64,000 nt of DNA from Lachnospiraceae bacterium UBA7225 (GTDB lineage: Bacteria; Bacillota; Clostridia; Lachnospirales; Lachnospiraceae): contig DKTR01000116.1 of NCBI GenBank assembly GCA_002473385.1, positions 1 through 64,000 on the forward strand, in the 5' to 3' direction. The stretch's first letter is position 1, and every line of letters starts with the position of its first letter. The notes below the pieces were generated by a model, which worked only from the letters and a program-made list of their open reading frames with translations, had not been told where the DNA came from and did no database searches. This document shows positions 35,849-44,900 of the stretch, in pieces. The translations under genes were made by a program, and so were the position numbers.

Positions 35849-36871
35849 ATGGCGCAAAAACAATTATGGAAATCTATATTGCAGGCGTTGAAAATAGCGA
35901 TCGGGAGCAGCTTTGCCATCTGGCTTGCACAGGCGCTCGGACTTTCATTCGCAGCATCTGCAGGCAGTATTGCCATGCTCACCATTGTCACAACAAAATG
36001 GGAGACTGTCCGGCTGTCCGGCTTTCGCGTGATTACCTTTGCGATTGCAGTGTTTATCGCCTGGCTCACTATTTCGCGTCTGCGAAGTGAATGGCTGGCA
36101 TATGGCATCTTTCTGTTTGCCATGACACTGATCTGCGGGACCTTTGGATGGAGGGCAGCACTTTCGGTAAATGCAGTGATTGGCACACATTTTCTGGAGA
36201 CGAAGGATTTCCGTGCGGAGGCAGTCTGGAATGAATTTTATCTGCTGCTGATCGGTATTTCCATTGCGCTGATTTTAAATCTGTTCCACAATAACGAGGT
36301 GCATAAAAAAGACCTTATTCAGAATATGCGTTATACGGAAGACCGGCTGCAGATGATTATGGGAGAGATCGCCGCCTATCTTTCCTGCAGCAAGATGCAG
36401 AGAAACGTCTGGGAGGATATTACTCAGCTTGAGGGACAGCTGCGGGAGTTCATCCGTGATGCACACGAGTACCAGGATAATACCTTTCATTCCCATCCGG
36501 GGTATTACATTGATTATTTTGAGATGCGCCTGCAGCAGTGCGGGGTTTTGCATAATCTGCATTATGAGATGAAACAAATCCGCCATATGCCCGTTCAGGC
36601 GCAGGTAATCGCGGAATTTGTGCTGGATACGGCGGATTATGTAATTGAGAAAAATATTCCTACTGTGCAGCTTAAGAAGCTGGAGGATATTTTTCAAAAA
36701 ATGAAAGAGGAGCCGCTGCCGGTAAGCCGGGAAGAGTTTGAGAGCCGTGCAATGCTGTACCATATCCTCATGGATCTGGAAGAGTTTCTTGTGTTTAAAA
36801 AGCGTTTTGTAGAAGGAATGGATGACACACAACGCAGGCATTACTGGGAGAACGGAGAGCAGCTCCTGTAG
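35849..36871 (+). CDS. ArAE-type membrane protein (DUF939, aromatic acid exporter-like)
   Basis: This 340-residue protein has an N-terminal membrane half of about 150 residues with five or six hydrophobic segments (ALKIAIGSSFAIWLAQALGL, SFAASAGSIAMLTIV, FRVITFAIAVFIAWL). The C-terminal half is a long helical cytoplasmic domain. This matches aromatic acid exporter family 1 proteins, common in Firmicutes, though the transported compound is unknown. TGGAGGGCGGG lies just before the start. The stop codon lies inside the first copy of a 15-base direct repeat whose second copy is in a hairpin 30 bases downstream. Confidence 0.85.
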   Translation: MAQKQLWKSILQALKIAIGSSFAIWLAQALGLSFAASAGSIAMLTIVTTKWETVRLSGFRVITFAIAVFIAWLTISRLRSEWLAYGIFLFAMTLICGTFGWRAALSVNAVIGTHFLETKDFRAEAVWNEFYLLLIGISIALILNLFHNNEVHKKDLIQNMRYTEDRLQMIMGEIAAYLSCSKMQRNVWEDITQLEGQLREFIRDAHEYQDNTFHSHPGYYIDYFEMRLQQCGVLHNLHYEMKQIRHMPVQAQVIAEFVLDTADYVIEKNIPTVQLKKLEDIFQKMKEEPLPVSREEFESRAMLYHILMDLEEFLVFKKRFVEGMDDTQRRHYWENGEQLL

Positions 36872-36917
36872 GTTGCCATGCATCCGGAGGGAGCTGCCGG
36901 TGGCAGCTCCTGTAGGT
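36859..36917. repeat. 15-base direct repeat and hairpin at the ArAE gene end
   Basis: GCAGCTCCTGTAGGT occurs at 36859-36873, covering the stop codon, and again at 36903-36917. The second copy overlaps a perfect 9-bp hairpin, GGAGCTGCC (36890-36898) with GGCAGCTCC (36902-36910). There is no T tract, so it is at best a weak terminator between the convergent genes. Confidence 0.6.
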
Positions 36918-36929
36918 GTGCAGGATATG

Positions 36930-37652
36930 TTAAAATTTTATATATTGCAGTACATGTGCTGCATACTGGGGATCACCGTAGGTCTCCCAGCCAAGCTCCG
37001 CTTTCATTTTTTCGGAGAATTCCAGAGCATTTTCCTCAGAGTAGCCGCCGTAGTTGGCAAGCGCCCATCCCGCGTAATTATTGCCGAAGTTGTATTCCTG
37101 CAGGGCAAGCCGGACCCTGTCCAGATCGGAAATGCTCCTGCACTCTGCCTGTTCAAGGCAGTAGGCGAAGGTCTCGACGCCCACCCGGATGGAGTAGTCC
37201 GTATCGGCGATACTGCCAGGCTCGTTAGAGTATTCCGTGTTGAATGGACTTTCGGAACACTGGAAAATGTCGGTACCCTGCCCGGAGCTTTCCTGCTGCA
37301 TCAGCGCCAGCAGCAGGGTGGAATATTCGGAGATGCCGAAGGTGCGGCACTGGCTGGCAACAGCATCGGAATATTGCAGGACATCGGAGTTGACGCCGAC
37401 CAGCTCTCCCTGATTTGCTGTTCTGCGGGAAATCCGCGGCAGAACCAGCGCCAGGAAAAGAATGATAATGATGGACAGCAGTACGCATCCGAGGATGAGA
37501 CGCTGCCTCGCGACCTCTTTTCTGCGCAGTTCAGAGGAAGCAGAGGAGGCGCTCCAGGTTTTCCGGGCAGTTTCGCCGCCCGCGCTTTTTTTGGTGTTTT
37601 TTTGTCTGGCTGCTGTTCTTCTTTTTGCAGCCGTATTCTTTTGTGTGGTCAT
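36930..37652 (-). CDS. Membrane-anchored lysozyme-like protein (CwlT N-domain type)
   Basis: This 240-residue protein has a basic cytoplasmic N terminus of about 50 residues rich in Lys, Arg and Ala, a single membrane segment (residues 51-72, LILGCVLLSIIIILFLALVLP) and an outside domain of about 150 residues. The domain matches the lysozyme-like fold of CwlT and conjugative-element muramidases: E121 in ALMQQESSGQG is the predicted catalytic acid, followed by the family's DIFQCSESP and NFGNNYAGWA blocks. ATG 37652 follows AAAAGGG by about 6 bases; an in-frame ATG at 37670 has no site. It probably cuts peptidoglycan. No conjugation genes are nearby, so it is a chromosomal homologue. Confidence 0.85.
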   Translation of the reverse strand: MTTQKNTAAKRRTAARQKNTKKSAGGETARKTWSASSASSELRRKEVARQRLILGCVLLSIIIILFLALVLPRISRRTANQGELVGVNSDVLQYSDAVASQCRTFGISEYSTLLLALMQQESSGQGTDIFQCSESPFNTEYSNEPGSIADTDYSIRVGVETFAYCLEQAECRSISDLDRVRLALQEYNFGNNYAGWALANYGGYSEENALEFSEKMKAELGWETYGDPQYAAHVLQYIKF

Positions 37653-37677
37653 AAATTTCCCTTTTTTCATATTTGAG

Positions 37678-37706
37678 TTGTATTTTCTGTCTAAAATTAT
37701 TATAAT
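37678..37706 (+). promoter_or_regulatory. Promoter of galK
   Basis: TTGTAT (37678-37683), a 17-base spacer and TATAAT (37701-37706) point toward galK. The -10 overlaps that of an opposing promoter. Confidence 0.55.
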
Positions 37707-37727
37707 CGAAGGAGAGGCGGCTGTAAA
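37699..37727 (-). promoter_or_regulatory. Promoter of the lysozyme-like gene
   Basis: On the minus strand TTTACA (37727-37722), a 17-base spacer and TATAAT (37704-37699) lie about 45 bases before the start. The two -10 boxes share bases 37701-37704, so the promoters face each other and cannot be occupied together. Confidence 0.65.
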
Positions 37728-37818
37728 CGAAAGGTTTTCTTAATGTCCACCGGATGTTTAAAAATGTTATTGTGAACGGAGCGAACAGCAGCTCAAAAAT
37801 GACCAGGGAGGATTACCT

Positions 37819-39102
37819 ATGAAGCAGAATCAGATAGCAGATGTGTTAGAAAAGAGCAGCGTAAAGGAATTATTTGCCGATCTGTATGGAAGAGATAATG
37901 TGCAGGAGAATATGGAGCGTTACCGCTACCTTGTGGAGGGATTTGTGAGAAACTTCGGTGATGTGGAGTTTGAGCTGTTTTCTTCTCCGGGACGCACAGA
38001 AATCGGCGGCAACCATACTGACCACAACCATGGAAAGGTGCTGGCGGGCAGTGTGAATCAGGACTGCATCTGTGCGGCGTACAAAAATGGTTCTAATAAG
38101 ATACATATTATCAGCGAGACCTTCCATCAGGATTTTACTATTGATCTGGATAACCTGGAGCCGGATGCAAAGAGTGCCGGCACGGTACCGCTGATTAAGG
38201 GGATTCTGGCAGGCTTTAAGGAGAGAGGGTTTGCGATCGGCGGTTTTGATGCTTTCACAACCAGCAATGTCATCAGTGCGGCGGGTGTCAGTTCCTCGGC
38301 ATCTTTCGAAATGCTGATCTGCTCGATCCTGAATTATTTCTTTAATGATAATAAAATGACAGTCACAAACTATGCACATGCCGGGCGTTACGCGGAGAAT
38401 GTGTACTGGAAAAAAGCATCGGGGCTGCTGGATCAGATGGCGTGCGCGTGCGGGGGTGTCGTGACGATTGATTTTGCTGATAACGAAAATCCGAAGGTGG
38501 AAAAAATTGATTTCAGCCTGGATGCGATAGGCTGCGACCTGCTGATTGTCAACACCGGAAGAGGTCATGCCAATATGAGCGACGAGTATTCTGCTGTTCC
38601 GGTGGAGATGAAGAAGGTAGCTGCGTACTTTGGAAAAGAGGTTCTGGCGGAAGTGCCATATGAGAAATTCCTGGAAAACATTCCGCAGGTACGTGCTGCT
38701 CTCGGTGACCGCTGTGTGCTGCGCGCGCTGCATTTTTACAATGAAAATGCCCGTGTAGACGAGGAGGTGTCGGCTCTGAAGGAAAAGCGCTACGACGACT
38801 TCCTGCGTCTGATCTGCGAATCCGGCGATTCCTCCTGGAAGTGGCTGCAGAACTGCTACTGTATCGAAACACCGCAGGAGCAGGCAATCTGCGTTGCGCT
38901 TGCCATGACAGAGCTGTATCGCAAGGATATTAAAAAGAGTGCCTGCCGTATTCATGGAGGCGGCTTCGCCGGGGTAATTATGGTAATTATGCCGAAGGAA
39001 TACACGGCAGATTTTACAAAGTACATAGAAGAAAAGCTGAACGACAAATGTGTTTATAAAATGACGATCCGTAAATACGGCGCGATTCATATGGAACTAT
39101 AA
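37819..39102 (+). CDS. galK: Galactokinase
   Basis: This 427-residue GHMP-family kinase phosphorylates galactose at C1 for the Leloir pathway. The galactokinase signature is present as PGRTEIGGNHTDHNHG (residues 57-72), the ATP-binding loop as AAGVSSSASFEM, and the third GHMP motif as CRIHGGGFAGVIMV. The protein is about 35 residues longer than typical bacterial GalK (about 390). It is preceded by CAGGGAGG and stands alone, with no galT or galE next to it. A hairpin follows the stop. An upstream minus-strand lysozyme gene shares its promoter region. Confidence 0.93.
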   Translation: MKQNQIADVLEKSSVKELFADLYGRDNVQENMERYRYLVEGFVRNFGDVEFELFSSPGRTEIGGNHTDHNHGKVLAGSVNQDCICAAYKNGSNKIHIISETFHQDFTIDLDNLEPDAKSAGTVPLIKGILAGFKERGFAIGGFDAFTTSNVISAAGVSSSASFEMLICSILNYFFNDNKMTVTNYAHAGRYAENVYWKKASGLLDQMACACGGVVTIDFADNENPKVEKIDFSLDAIGCDLLIVNTGRGHANMSDEYSAVPVEMKKVAAYFGKEVLAEVPYEKFLENIPQVRAALGDRCVLRALHFYNENARVDEEVSALKEKRYDDFLRLICESGDSSWKWLQNCYCIETPQEQAICVALAMTELYRKDIKKSACRIHGGGFAGVIMVIMPKEYTADFTKYIEEKLNDKCVYKMTIRKYGAIHMEL

Positions 39103-39143
39103 AAAACAGGGGGCATATCACACTTTCGTGTGCTGGCCCCCTG
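39101..39143 (-). terminator. Terminator of the MATE gene (overlaps its 3' end)
   Basis: CAGGGGGC (39107-39114) pairs with GCCCCCTG (39136-39143) and an inner CACAC/GTGTG stem is nested. Six A at 39101-39106 become a U tract for the minus transcript. The MATE stop codon lies within the hairpin. On the plus strand it may also slow transcripts leaving galK, but no good T tract follows there. Confidence 0.85.
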
Positions 39144-40476
39144 AACATTTTCTGCCCTCATACAGTACATAAGCGAGCGTATAGCATGCCATAATGCCGG
39201 ATACAGTGGGGGCAATGCGTCCAAGCATTCCAAGATTGTCACCATAATATTTTGCAAACAGATAGACAAGCGGGATGCGTAAAAGCAGTGCGCCCGCGCT
39301 GCTGCTTATCATGGTCCAGACTGTTTTCTGACGGCCATTCAGGTACCCGTTGAGGCAGAACACGATGGTGACGAGCAGATAGTCATAGCTGTTGGAGCAA
39401 AAAAAGGGGATGCCGGCGGCGATCACCTGTTCATCGGCGGAAAATACACGGATCATCGATTGTGGGATAAGCTGTGCCCAGAGCCAGAATAAAAGGGCTG
39501 CGAACATGGCGAAGGACAGCCCGTACCAGAGAGATCTGCGTGCGCGTTCCGGTTTTCCAGCACCGATATTATGGGCAGTGATGGCGGCAAGCGCATTGGC
39601 GACAGAAGTGCCGGACAGCATGGCAAATACGTCGTATTTGCTGGAGATTCCGACTACTGCAGCCGCATAGACGCCGCAATTGTTCATGACAGTCATCAGA
39701 TACAAAAAAGAAATGCGGATCATCAGCTCCTGGAAGGAAATCGGGATTCCGACTGCTGCCAGCTCCTTTACAAGTGCGGGAACCGGATAGAAGCTTTTCA
39801 GTCTGAAATCAAAGATGAAATCGGATCTCTTCAGGTAAATGATTGCGCAGATCATGCTGACCGCCTGGGAAAGTACCGTGGCGAGTGCCGTTCCTCTGAC
39901 GCCAAGTCCAAGGTATTTTACAAATATAAAATCCAGAATAATATTGAGGACACAGGCAACTGCTACAAAAATCATCGGACGCGTGGAATCGCCGTAGCCG
40001 CGCAGAATGGCGCTGATGGCATTGTAGCCGCACACGAAAAGGTTGCCGGAGGCGCAGACTGCAACATATTGCATTGTCAGCTCAAAGGATGCCTCCGGGG
40101 TGGAGAGCAGCATGAGCAGCGGACGCTCAAACGCCAGCATCAGTATAGTCAGAAGCATGGCGGTCAGAGTAAAAACGGTCAGTGTGGTACCGATGGTCTG
40201 CGCTGCGCGCCTATAATTCTGCTGCCCCATATATTTGCCGATAATTACGGTGCTTCCCAGTGTAAGCCCGGTGATAAGGCTTGTGACAATCTGCGTCACT
40301 TGTGTTCCGGTAGAGACTGCCGCCACACTGGGGGCGTCACAGTATTTTCCGATTACAAATAAATCCACTGCGCCGTACAGTGACTGCAGAATATTTGCAA
40401 TCAGAAACGGAACCGCAAATACAAGCAGTGTTTTTAAAATATTTCCTTCTGTCAAAATATTTTGTTTTCTTTTCAT
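39118..40476 (-). CDS. MATE-family efflux transporter
   Basis: This 452-residue inner-membrane protein has twelve predicted membrane segments in two similar halves. Signatures include TLLVFAVPFLIANILQSLYGAVDLFVIGKYC at the start, GNLFVCGYNAISAILRGYGDSTRPM in the first half and GISSKYDVFAMLSGTSVANALAAITAHNIGAG in the second. It belongs to the NorM/DinF multidrug and toxin extrusion family, exchanging Na+ or H+ for organic cations or drugs. AGGGAAAG precedes the start. It has its own promoter and terminator. The extruded compound is unknown. Confidence 0.93.
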   Translation of the reverse strand: MKRKQNILTEGNILKTLLVFAVPFLIANILQSLYGAVDLFVIGKYCDAPSVAAVSTGTQVTQIVTSLITGLTLGSTVIIGKYMGQQNYRRAAQTIGTTLTVFTLTAMLLTILMLAFERPLLMLLSTPEASFELTMQYVAVCASGNLFVCGYNAISAILRGYGDSTRPMIFVAVACVLNIILDFIFVKYLGLGVRGTALATVLSQAVSMICAIIYLKRSDFIFDFRLKSFYPVPALVKELAAVGIPISFQELMIRISFLYLMTVMNNCGVYAAAVVGISSKYDVFAMLSGTSVANALAAITAHNIGAGKPERARRSLWYGLSFAMFAALLFWLWAQLIPQSMIRVFSADEQVIAAGIPFFCSNSYDYLLVTIVFCLNGYLNGRQKTVWTMISSSAGALLLRIPLVYLFAKYYGDNLGMLGRIAPTVSGIMACYTLAYVLYEGRKCSGGQHTKV

Positions 40477-40503
40477 TTCTTTCCCTGCCTTCCCTACTGA
40501 AAT

Positions 40504-40532
40504 TTTATACTCTACAGTAATTATACAGTCAA
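40504..40532 (-). promoter_or_regulatory. Promoter of the MATE gene
   Basis: On the minus strand TTGACT (40532-40527), a 17-base spacer and TATAAA (40509-40504) lie 28 bases before the start codon. Confidence 0.75.
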
Positions 40533-40583
40533 GCGATTTTTGGGGAAAAGTAAGCGAAAAAAGATGATTTTCCTACAAATACT

Positions 40584-40612
40584 TTGACATAGCATAAAAA
40601 GATTGGTAAACT
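40584..40612 (+). promoter_or_regulatory. Promoter of the surface-protein operon
   Basis: TTGACA (40584-40589), a 17-base spacer and TAAACT (40607-40612) lie about 55 bases before the first surface-protein gene. Confidence 0.65.
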
Positions 40613-40666
40613 TAAAGAAGTTATTTAAATATTTAGAAAATATTTGGATGAGGAGGATGCGGGTTT

Positions 40667-41872
40667 ATGAAATTAGGGAGAAGGGGATTTTATGCAGTAT
40701 TGCTTGCGGCAGGATTTGTGCTGACGGGCAATGCCGGAGCGGCAGCAGAGGACGAGACGGCGGGAATTGATGTGACAGTGCAGGCGACCGGAGCAGCAGC
40801 GCAGGATGCGGATACAGGAGTGCAGGTGGCGGATGAGACACAGAATCAGATACCGCATGCTCTTACACCGTATCAGACAGAGAATTTTGAATTGTGGGAC
40901 AATGATCCGACCAGGGCATTTCAAATGATGGCGGCAGAGTATCGGCAGGGTCTGACGCCGGGGAACTATCAAAACTCCCGGCAGGCGCTTTATAATCTGG
41001 ACGGAAGGTTCTCCAGGGTAACGATGGTGGTCGGACATATCGACGGAGAGCGTGACGGCAGTGCAGTGCTCTATGTTTACAAGGATGGAGAGCTGGCGCA
41101 GACTGTTAATCTCAGCAGTGACATGATGACGCAGAAACTGGAACTGGATACGACGGGGGTAAAGCAGCTTCGTCTGGATCAGACGGGGAGTGACGCGGCA
41201 TACGGCTTTGCGAATGTGATGGGCTACGGCGGACACAATTTTGTGGCGGAGATGTCACAGGTTGTCTCGGTGTTTAGTGACGGCGCATACACTTATACAT
41301 GCAAAGACTGCGGTTATTCCTACGGAGAGACAATCCCGGAACAGACGGAATGTGTGCCATATCTGACACCATATCAGACTACAAATCTATATTCTCTGGA
41401 GGAGACGGAGGATACGCTGGACTGCTTTTACGTGATGGGCAAGGCATACTATAAGGGGGTAATTCCGGATAATTATCAAAGCACGCGGGAGGCGCTCTAT
41501 AATCTGGGGCAGAAGTATAATAGTGTGACTTTTACGGTTGGACACCATGACAACGAAAGAACGGGCAGTGCAGTGCTTCGCGTCTTTGGAGACGGCAATC
41601 TGATGAAAGAACTGGAGCTGACCAGGGATATGATGAACCAGACCGTTACCATAAACACGGTGGGTGTTACACAGATGAAGATTTCCTATGAAGGCAGCGA
41701 CAGTAATTATGCGATTTTCGATATGAGTTATGAATCAGTGGAAACGTGGGAGCATAATTTTACCAAAGAGGTGCTGCTTGAGGCAACAGTTGGACAGACC
41801 GGTATCTGCACTTATACCTGTGTGAACTGCGGAGCCTGCTATACGGAAATCATTCCGGCAGTGGATGACTGA
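40667..41872 (+). CDS. Secreted protein with two NPCBM-like modules
   Basis: This 401-residue exported protein has a signal peptide (AVLLAAGFVLTGNAGAAAED) and then two copies of one unit of about 160 residues. Each copy runs from LTPYQT through a beta-rich segment (YNLDGRFSRVTMVVGHIDGERDGSAVLYVY / YNLGQKYNSVTFTVGHHDNERTGSAVLRVF, shown in part) to a small Cys pair (TYTCKDCGYSYGETIP / TYTCVNCGACYTEIIP). The beta segment resembles NPCBM carbohydrate-binding domains; the CxxC tail looks like the short repeat seen in many Lachnospiraceae surface proteins. GAGGAGG precedes the start. It heads an operon with two larger surface proteins. A lectin or adhesin role is likely; no catalytic residues are seen. 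Confidence 0.75.
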   Translation: MKLGRRGFYAVLLAAGFVLTGNAGAAAEDETAGIDVTVQATGAAAQDADTGVQVADETQNQIPHALTPYQTENFELWDNDPTRAFQMMAAEYRQGLTPGNYQNSRQALYNLDGRFSRVTMVVGHIDGERDGSAVLYVYKDGELAQTVNLSSDMMTQKLELDTTGVKQLRLDQTGSDAAYGFANVMGYGGHNFVAEMSQVVSVFSDGAYTYTCKDCGYSYGETIPEQTECVPYLTPYQTTNLYSLEETEDTLDCFYVMGKAYYKGVIPDNYQSTREALYNLGQKYNSVTFTVGHHDNERTGSAVLRVFGDGNLMKELELTRDMMNQTVTINTVGVTQMKISYEGSDSNYAIFDMSYESVETWEHNFTKEVLLEATVGQTGICTYTCVNCGACYTEIIPAVDD

Positions 41873-41904
41873 TAACGACAGACTGACAGAGAGGGAGGAA
41901 GGTT

Positions 41905-44900
41905 ATGTATTGTTACAATTGCGGAAAAGAAATTGACAGCGATGTAAAGCATTGTCCGTACTGCGGGGCACAGCAGCAGGATGCAGCGGCTCCTGCGCAG
42001 AATGGCGCGGGCGGGAAAAATAATGGCAGAAAGAAGCTGCTGGCTCTGATTGCAGTGGCTGCTGCCGCAGTAGTTGTCCTGGTGGCGGTGGTGGTACTGC
42101 TTACCGGGAAGCGGACGCTGCAGGTGATGGATTATGTGGGTCTTAAGGTGCAGGGTCTGAGCACTGAGGGCATTGCTGCGGTTACCTTCGACATAGACAG
42201 GCTGCTGACGGATATCGGTAAAAAGAAGACGCTGACAGAGCGGGAGAAGGAAGACGTGGAGGCGCTGATTGATGAAGCCATGAAGGATTTCTCACTCTCA
42301 AAGGGCAGCCAGCTTGCAAACGGGGACGAAGTGACCGTTGAGAGCAGTGTGGATAAAAAGCTGCTGAACAGCTACGGTATTTCTCTGAAAAATGGTTCTG
42401 CCACTATGACGGTGGAGAGCCTTATTGAGATACAGGAAATCCATCTGAACGAGTATATAGAGATGGCGTTCTCCGGATTTGAGGGGAATGGCTATGCATA
42501 CGTAAATACCGATTTCGAAAAGCTGAGAAGTGATGTGGAAGCGCAGGTGCGCGCACTGGCAGAGCCGCAGGAAGCGGAAAAATTCATTTCGGAGGAGCTG
42601 GATAATTACCTGTATTCCTTCTATCTTGATGTGCAGCCGTCTGAACTGCTGAAAAATGGTGACGAAGTGAAAGCCGCCATCAACATGGATTACGCAGAAA
42701 TCAGTGAGTACGGTATCCGTTTTGTCTGGGAGGATATAACGGAAACGGTGGAAGGGCTGCTGCCGACGCATACGGTTCCCCTGGCGGATTATTTGAACTG
42801 TTCATTTTCCGGGTATGACGGAGCCGGATATGCAAGTGCGGTTCTGGACACGGAAAAGCTTGCCGGGGATCTGCAGACAGCGTTTGAAGAAGAAGGGCGG
42901 GGCGTTTATGGCGCGCCGCAGGAAGATACAGATCTGACGGCGGATATTTCGAATGCTGTGGATATTATCCGGGATAGCTGGCGCTATAATTTTACTACAA
43001 CATTAGACAGGGAAGCTGCGCTGGCAAACGGCGACACGGTAACACTGGATTGTGCATATGAGCAGGAGACGCTGTATATTAACCAGATTGGCGTATATCT
43101 GGCAGGCGGCACGCAGGAATTTACTGTAGAAAATCTGGAGGAGCCGCAGGAGATTGATCTGGCGGAGGCGCTGACAGTGAGCTTTTCGGGAATCTGCCCG
43201 AATGTGCGTGCAGAACTGACGATTGACTACGATCAGCCTTATGTATCGCTGACTTCGCTCTGGGATATGAGCAGCAGTGAGTGGATTTATGCCCGGAACG
43301 GTGATACCTATGAAGGGGAAATTACATACGACGGGCAGGAAATGCTGGAGCATGGCTATCGCGTGACGAATAGTACGTATAGCTATACAATTTCCGGTCT
43401 GAATACCTATGAGCTTACAGCGTCCTCAATGGAGGATGAGGCGATTGCTGCGCTGGTGTCCGATCTGGAAGAGCATGTGAAAACAAAATTTGTTACCTCC
43501 TCGGATGATATTCTGGATTATGCAGGTGGCAGCTGGCTTATCTGGAATAAGAGTGAGATGGTGCCGGATTCCTTTAAGACGGTTTGTAAAACAAGTGAAG
43601 ATGATACAGAAAACAGGCTGTATCTGGTGTTTCATATGGCAGTTCCGGTGAAGCAGCAGAGCCGTCTGGTGAAGCAGCAGGATGTATATGTGGTGGTGCG
43701 TTTCTACGATGTAGAGGAAACACCGCAGGGGCAGCTTGTATATGAGGATAACTGGAATACGTCGCTGTATATGACAGCGGAGGAAGCACAGGACTATATC
43801 GCACAGGATATTGCCGGTATGGAAAACGCTGAAGTTCTGGCGGAGGATGCGGCAGAGGAGGCGCTTGTACTTGATGTACAGGATACCGCAGAAATTCCGG
43901 GCAAAGAAGTGGTAAAGACCCAGGTGGCGAGTGGTGAATTCGCAGATAATGTGAAGAACCAGGCAGCATATTATCTGACCTATGAGGGGCATATTTATGC
44001 GCGGTTTGATATGAATCTGAGCTGGAGCCTGGCAAACACCTTCTGCCAGACGGCGGGCGGACATCTTGCTACTGTTACCTCTGAGCGGGAAAAGGCGGTG
44101 ATTGAGAAGCTTCTGGAGGATGCGCCCTACAGCGAATACTGGCTCGGTGCGACGGATGCTGACTGGGAAGGCGGCTGGCAGTGGGTGACAGGCGAACCGT
44201 TTGAATGGACAGACTGGGACAGAGGACAGCCGGATAACTCCAGTTATGCAGAAGAGGGTGAAAACTATCTGGAGATGGGCAGAGGTTTCGGAAACCACTG
44301 GAACGACAACGATGGAGAGAATACTGACGGCGGCTTTATTCTGGAGATTGAACCGTTGGAGGTTATGACGAAAACTGCAGAGATCGGGGCGGAAGGAGAC
44401 ACAGATACGGCAGAAGGCGTGAAAGCAGATAGGAAAACAGATGCAGATACGGCAGACGGAAATACGATAGAAGCCGCAGAAACAGGTGCGGGAATCAGTA
44501 CATCGGTATATCTGGCTGAGCTGACACCGCGGGCTTCTTATAAGAGCGGTATTGAGACGTATCTGACCGATCCATATGGGGATGATCATTTTTGCAGCTT
44601 GTATCTGGATGCGGCACAGGGAGGCTTTCTGACATATGATCTGAATGGCGGGTGGTCGGAACTGACGGGGACCATCAGTACATGGACGGATGCAGAAAGT
44701 GAATGTATTTTTGAAATTGCCATCTGGGGCGATGATACTTTGTTGTTCTCTAAATACAATTATAAGAAGGGCGACGCGGCGATTCCGTTCGCGATTGACG
44801 TGAAGGGCGTGGAGAAGCTTTATATTCAGACAAAAGCTTACGGAAATACTTACAATGGATATCTGTTTTTGAATGAGGGCTGGCTAACGGCGGATGGCAC

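Noticed and set aside
36930..37652. Lysozyme-like gene as a remnant of a conjugative element
   Set aside because: The fold resembles the muramidase of Tn916-type elements, but no relaxase, type IV secretion or integrase genes lie around it.
43426..44589. Minus-strand open frame of 387 codons inside the giant lectin gene
   Set aside because: It is antisense to the first lectin domain and contains no recognisable domain.
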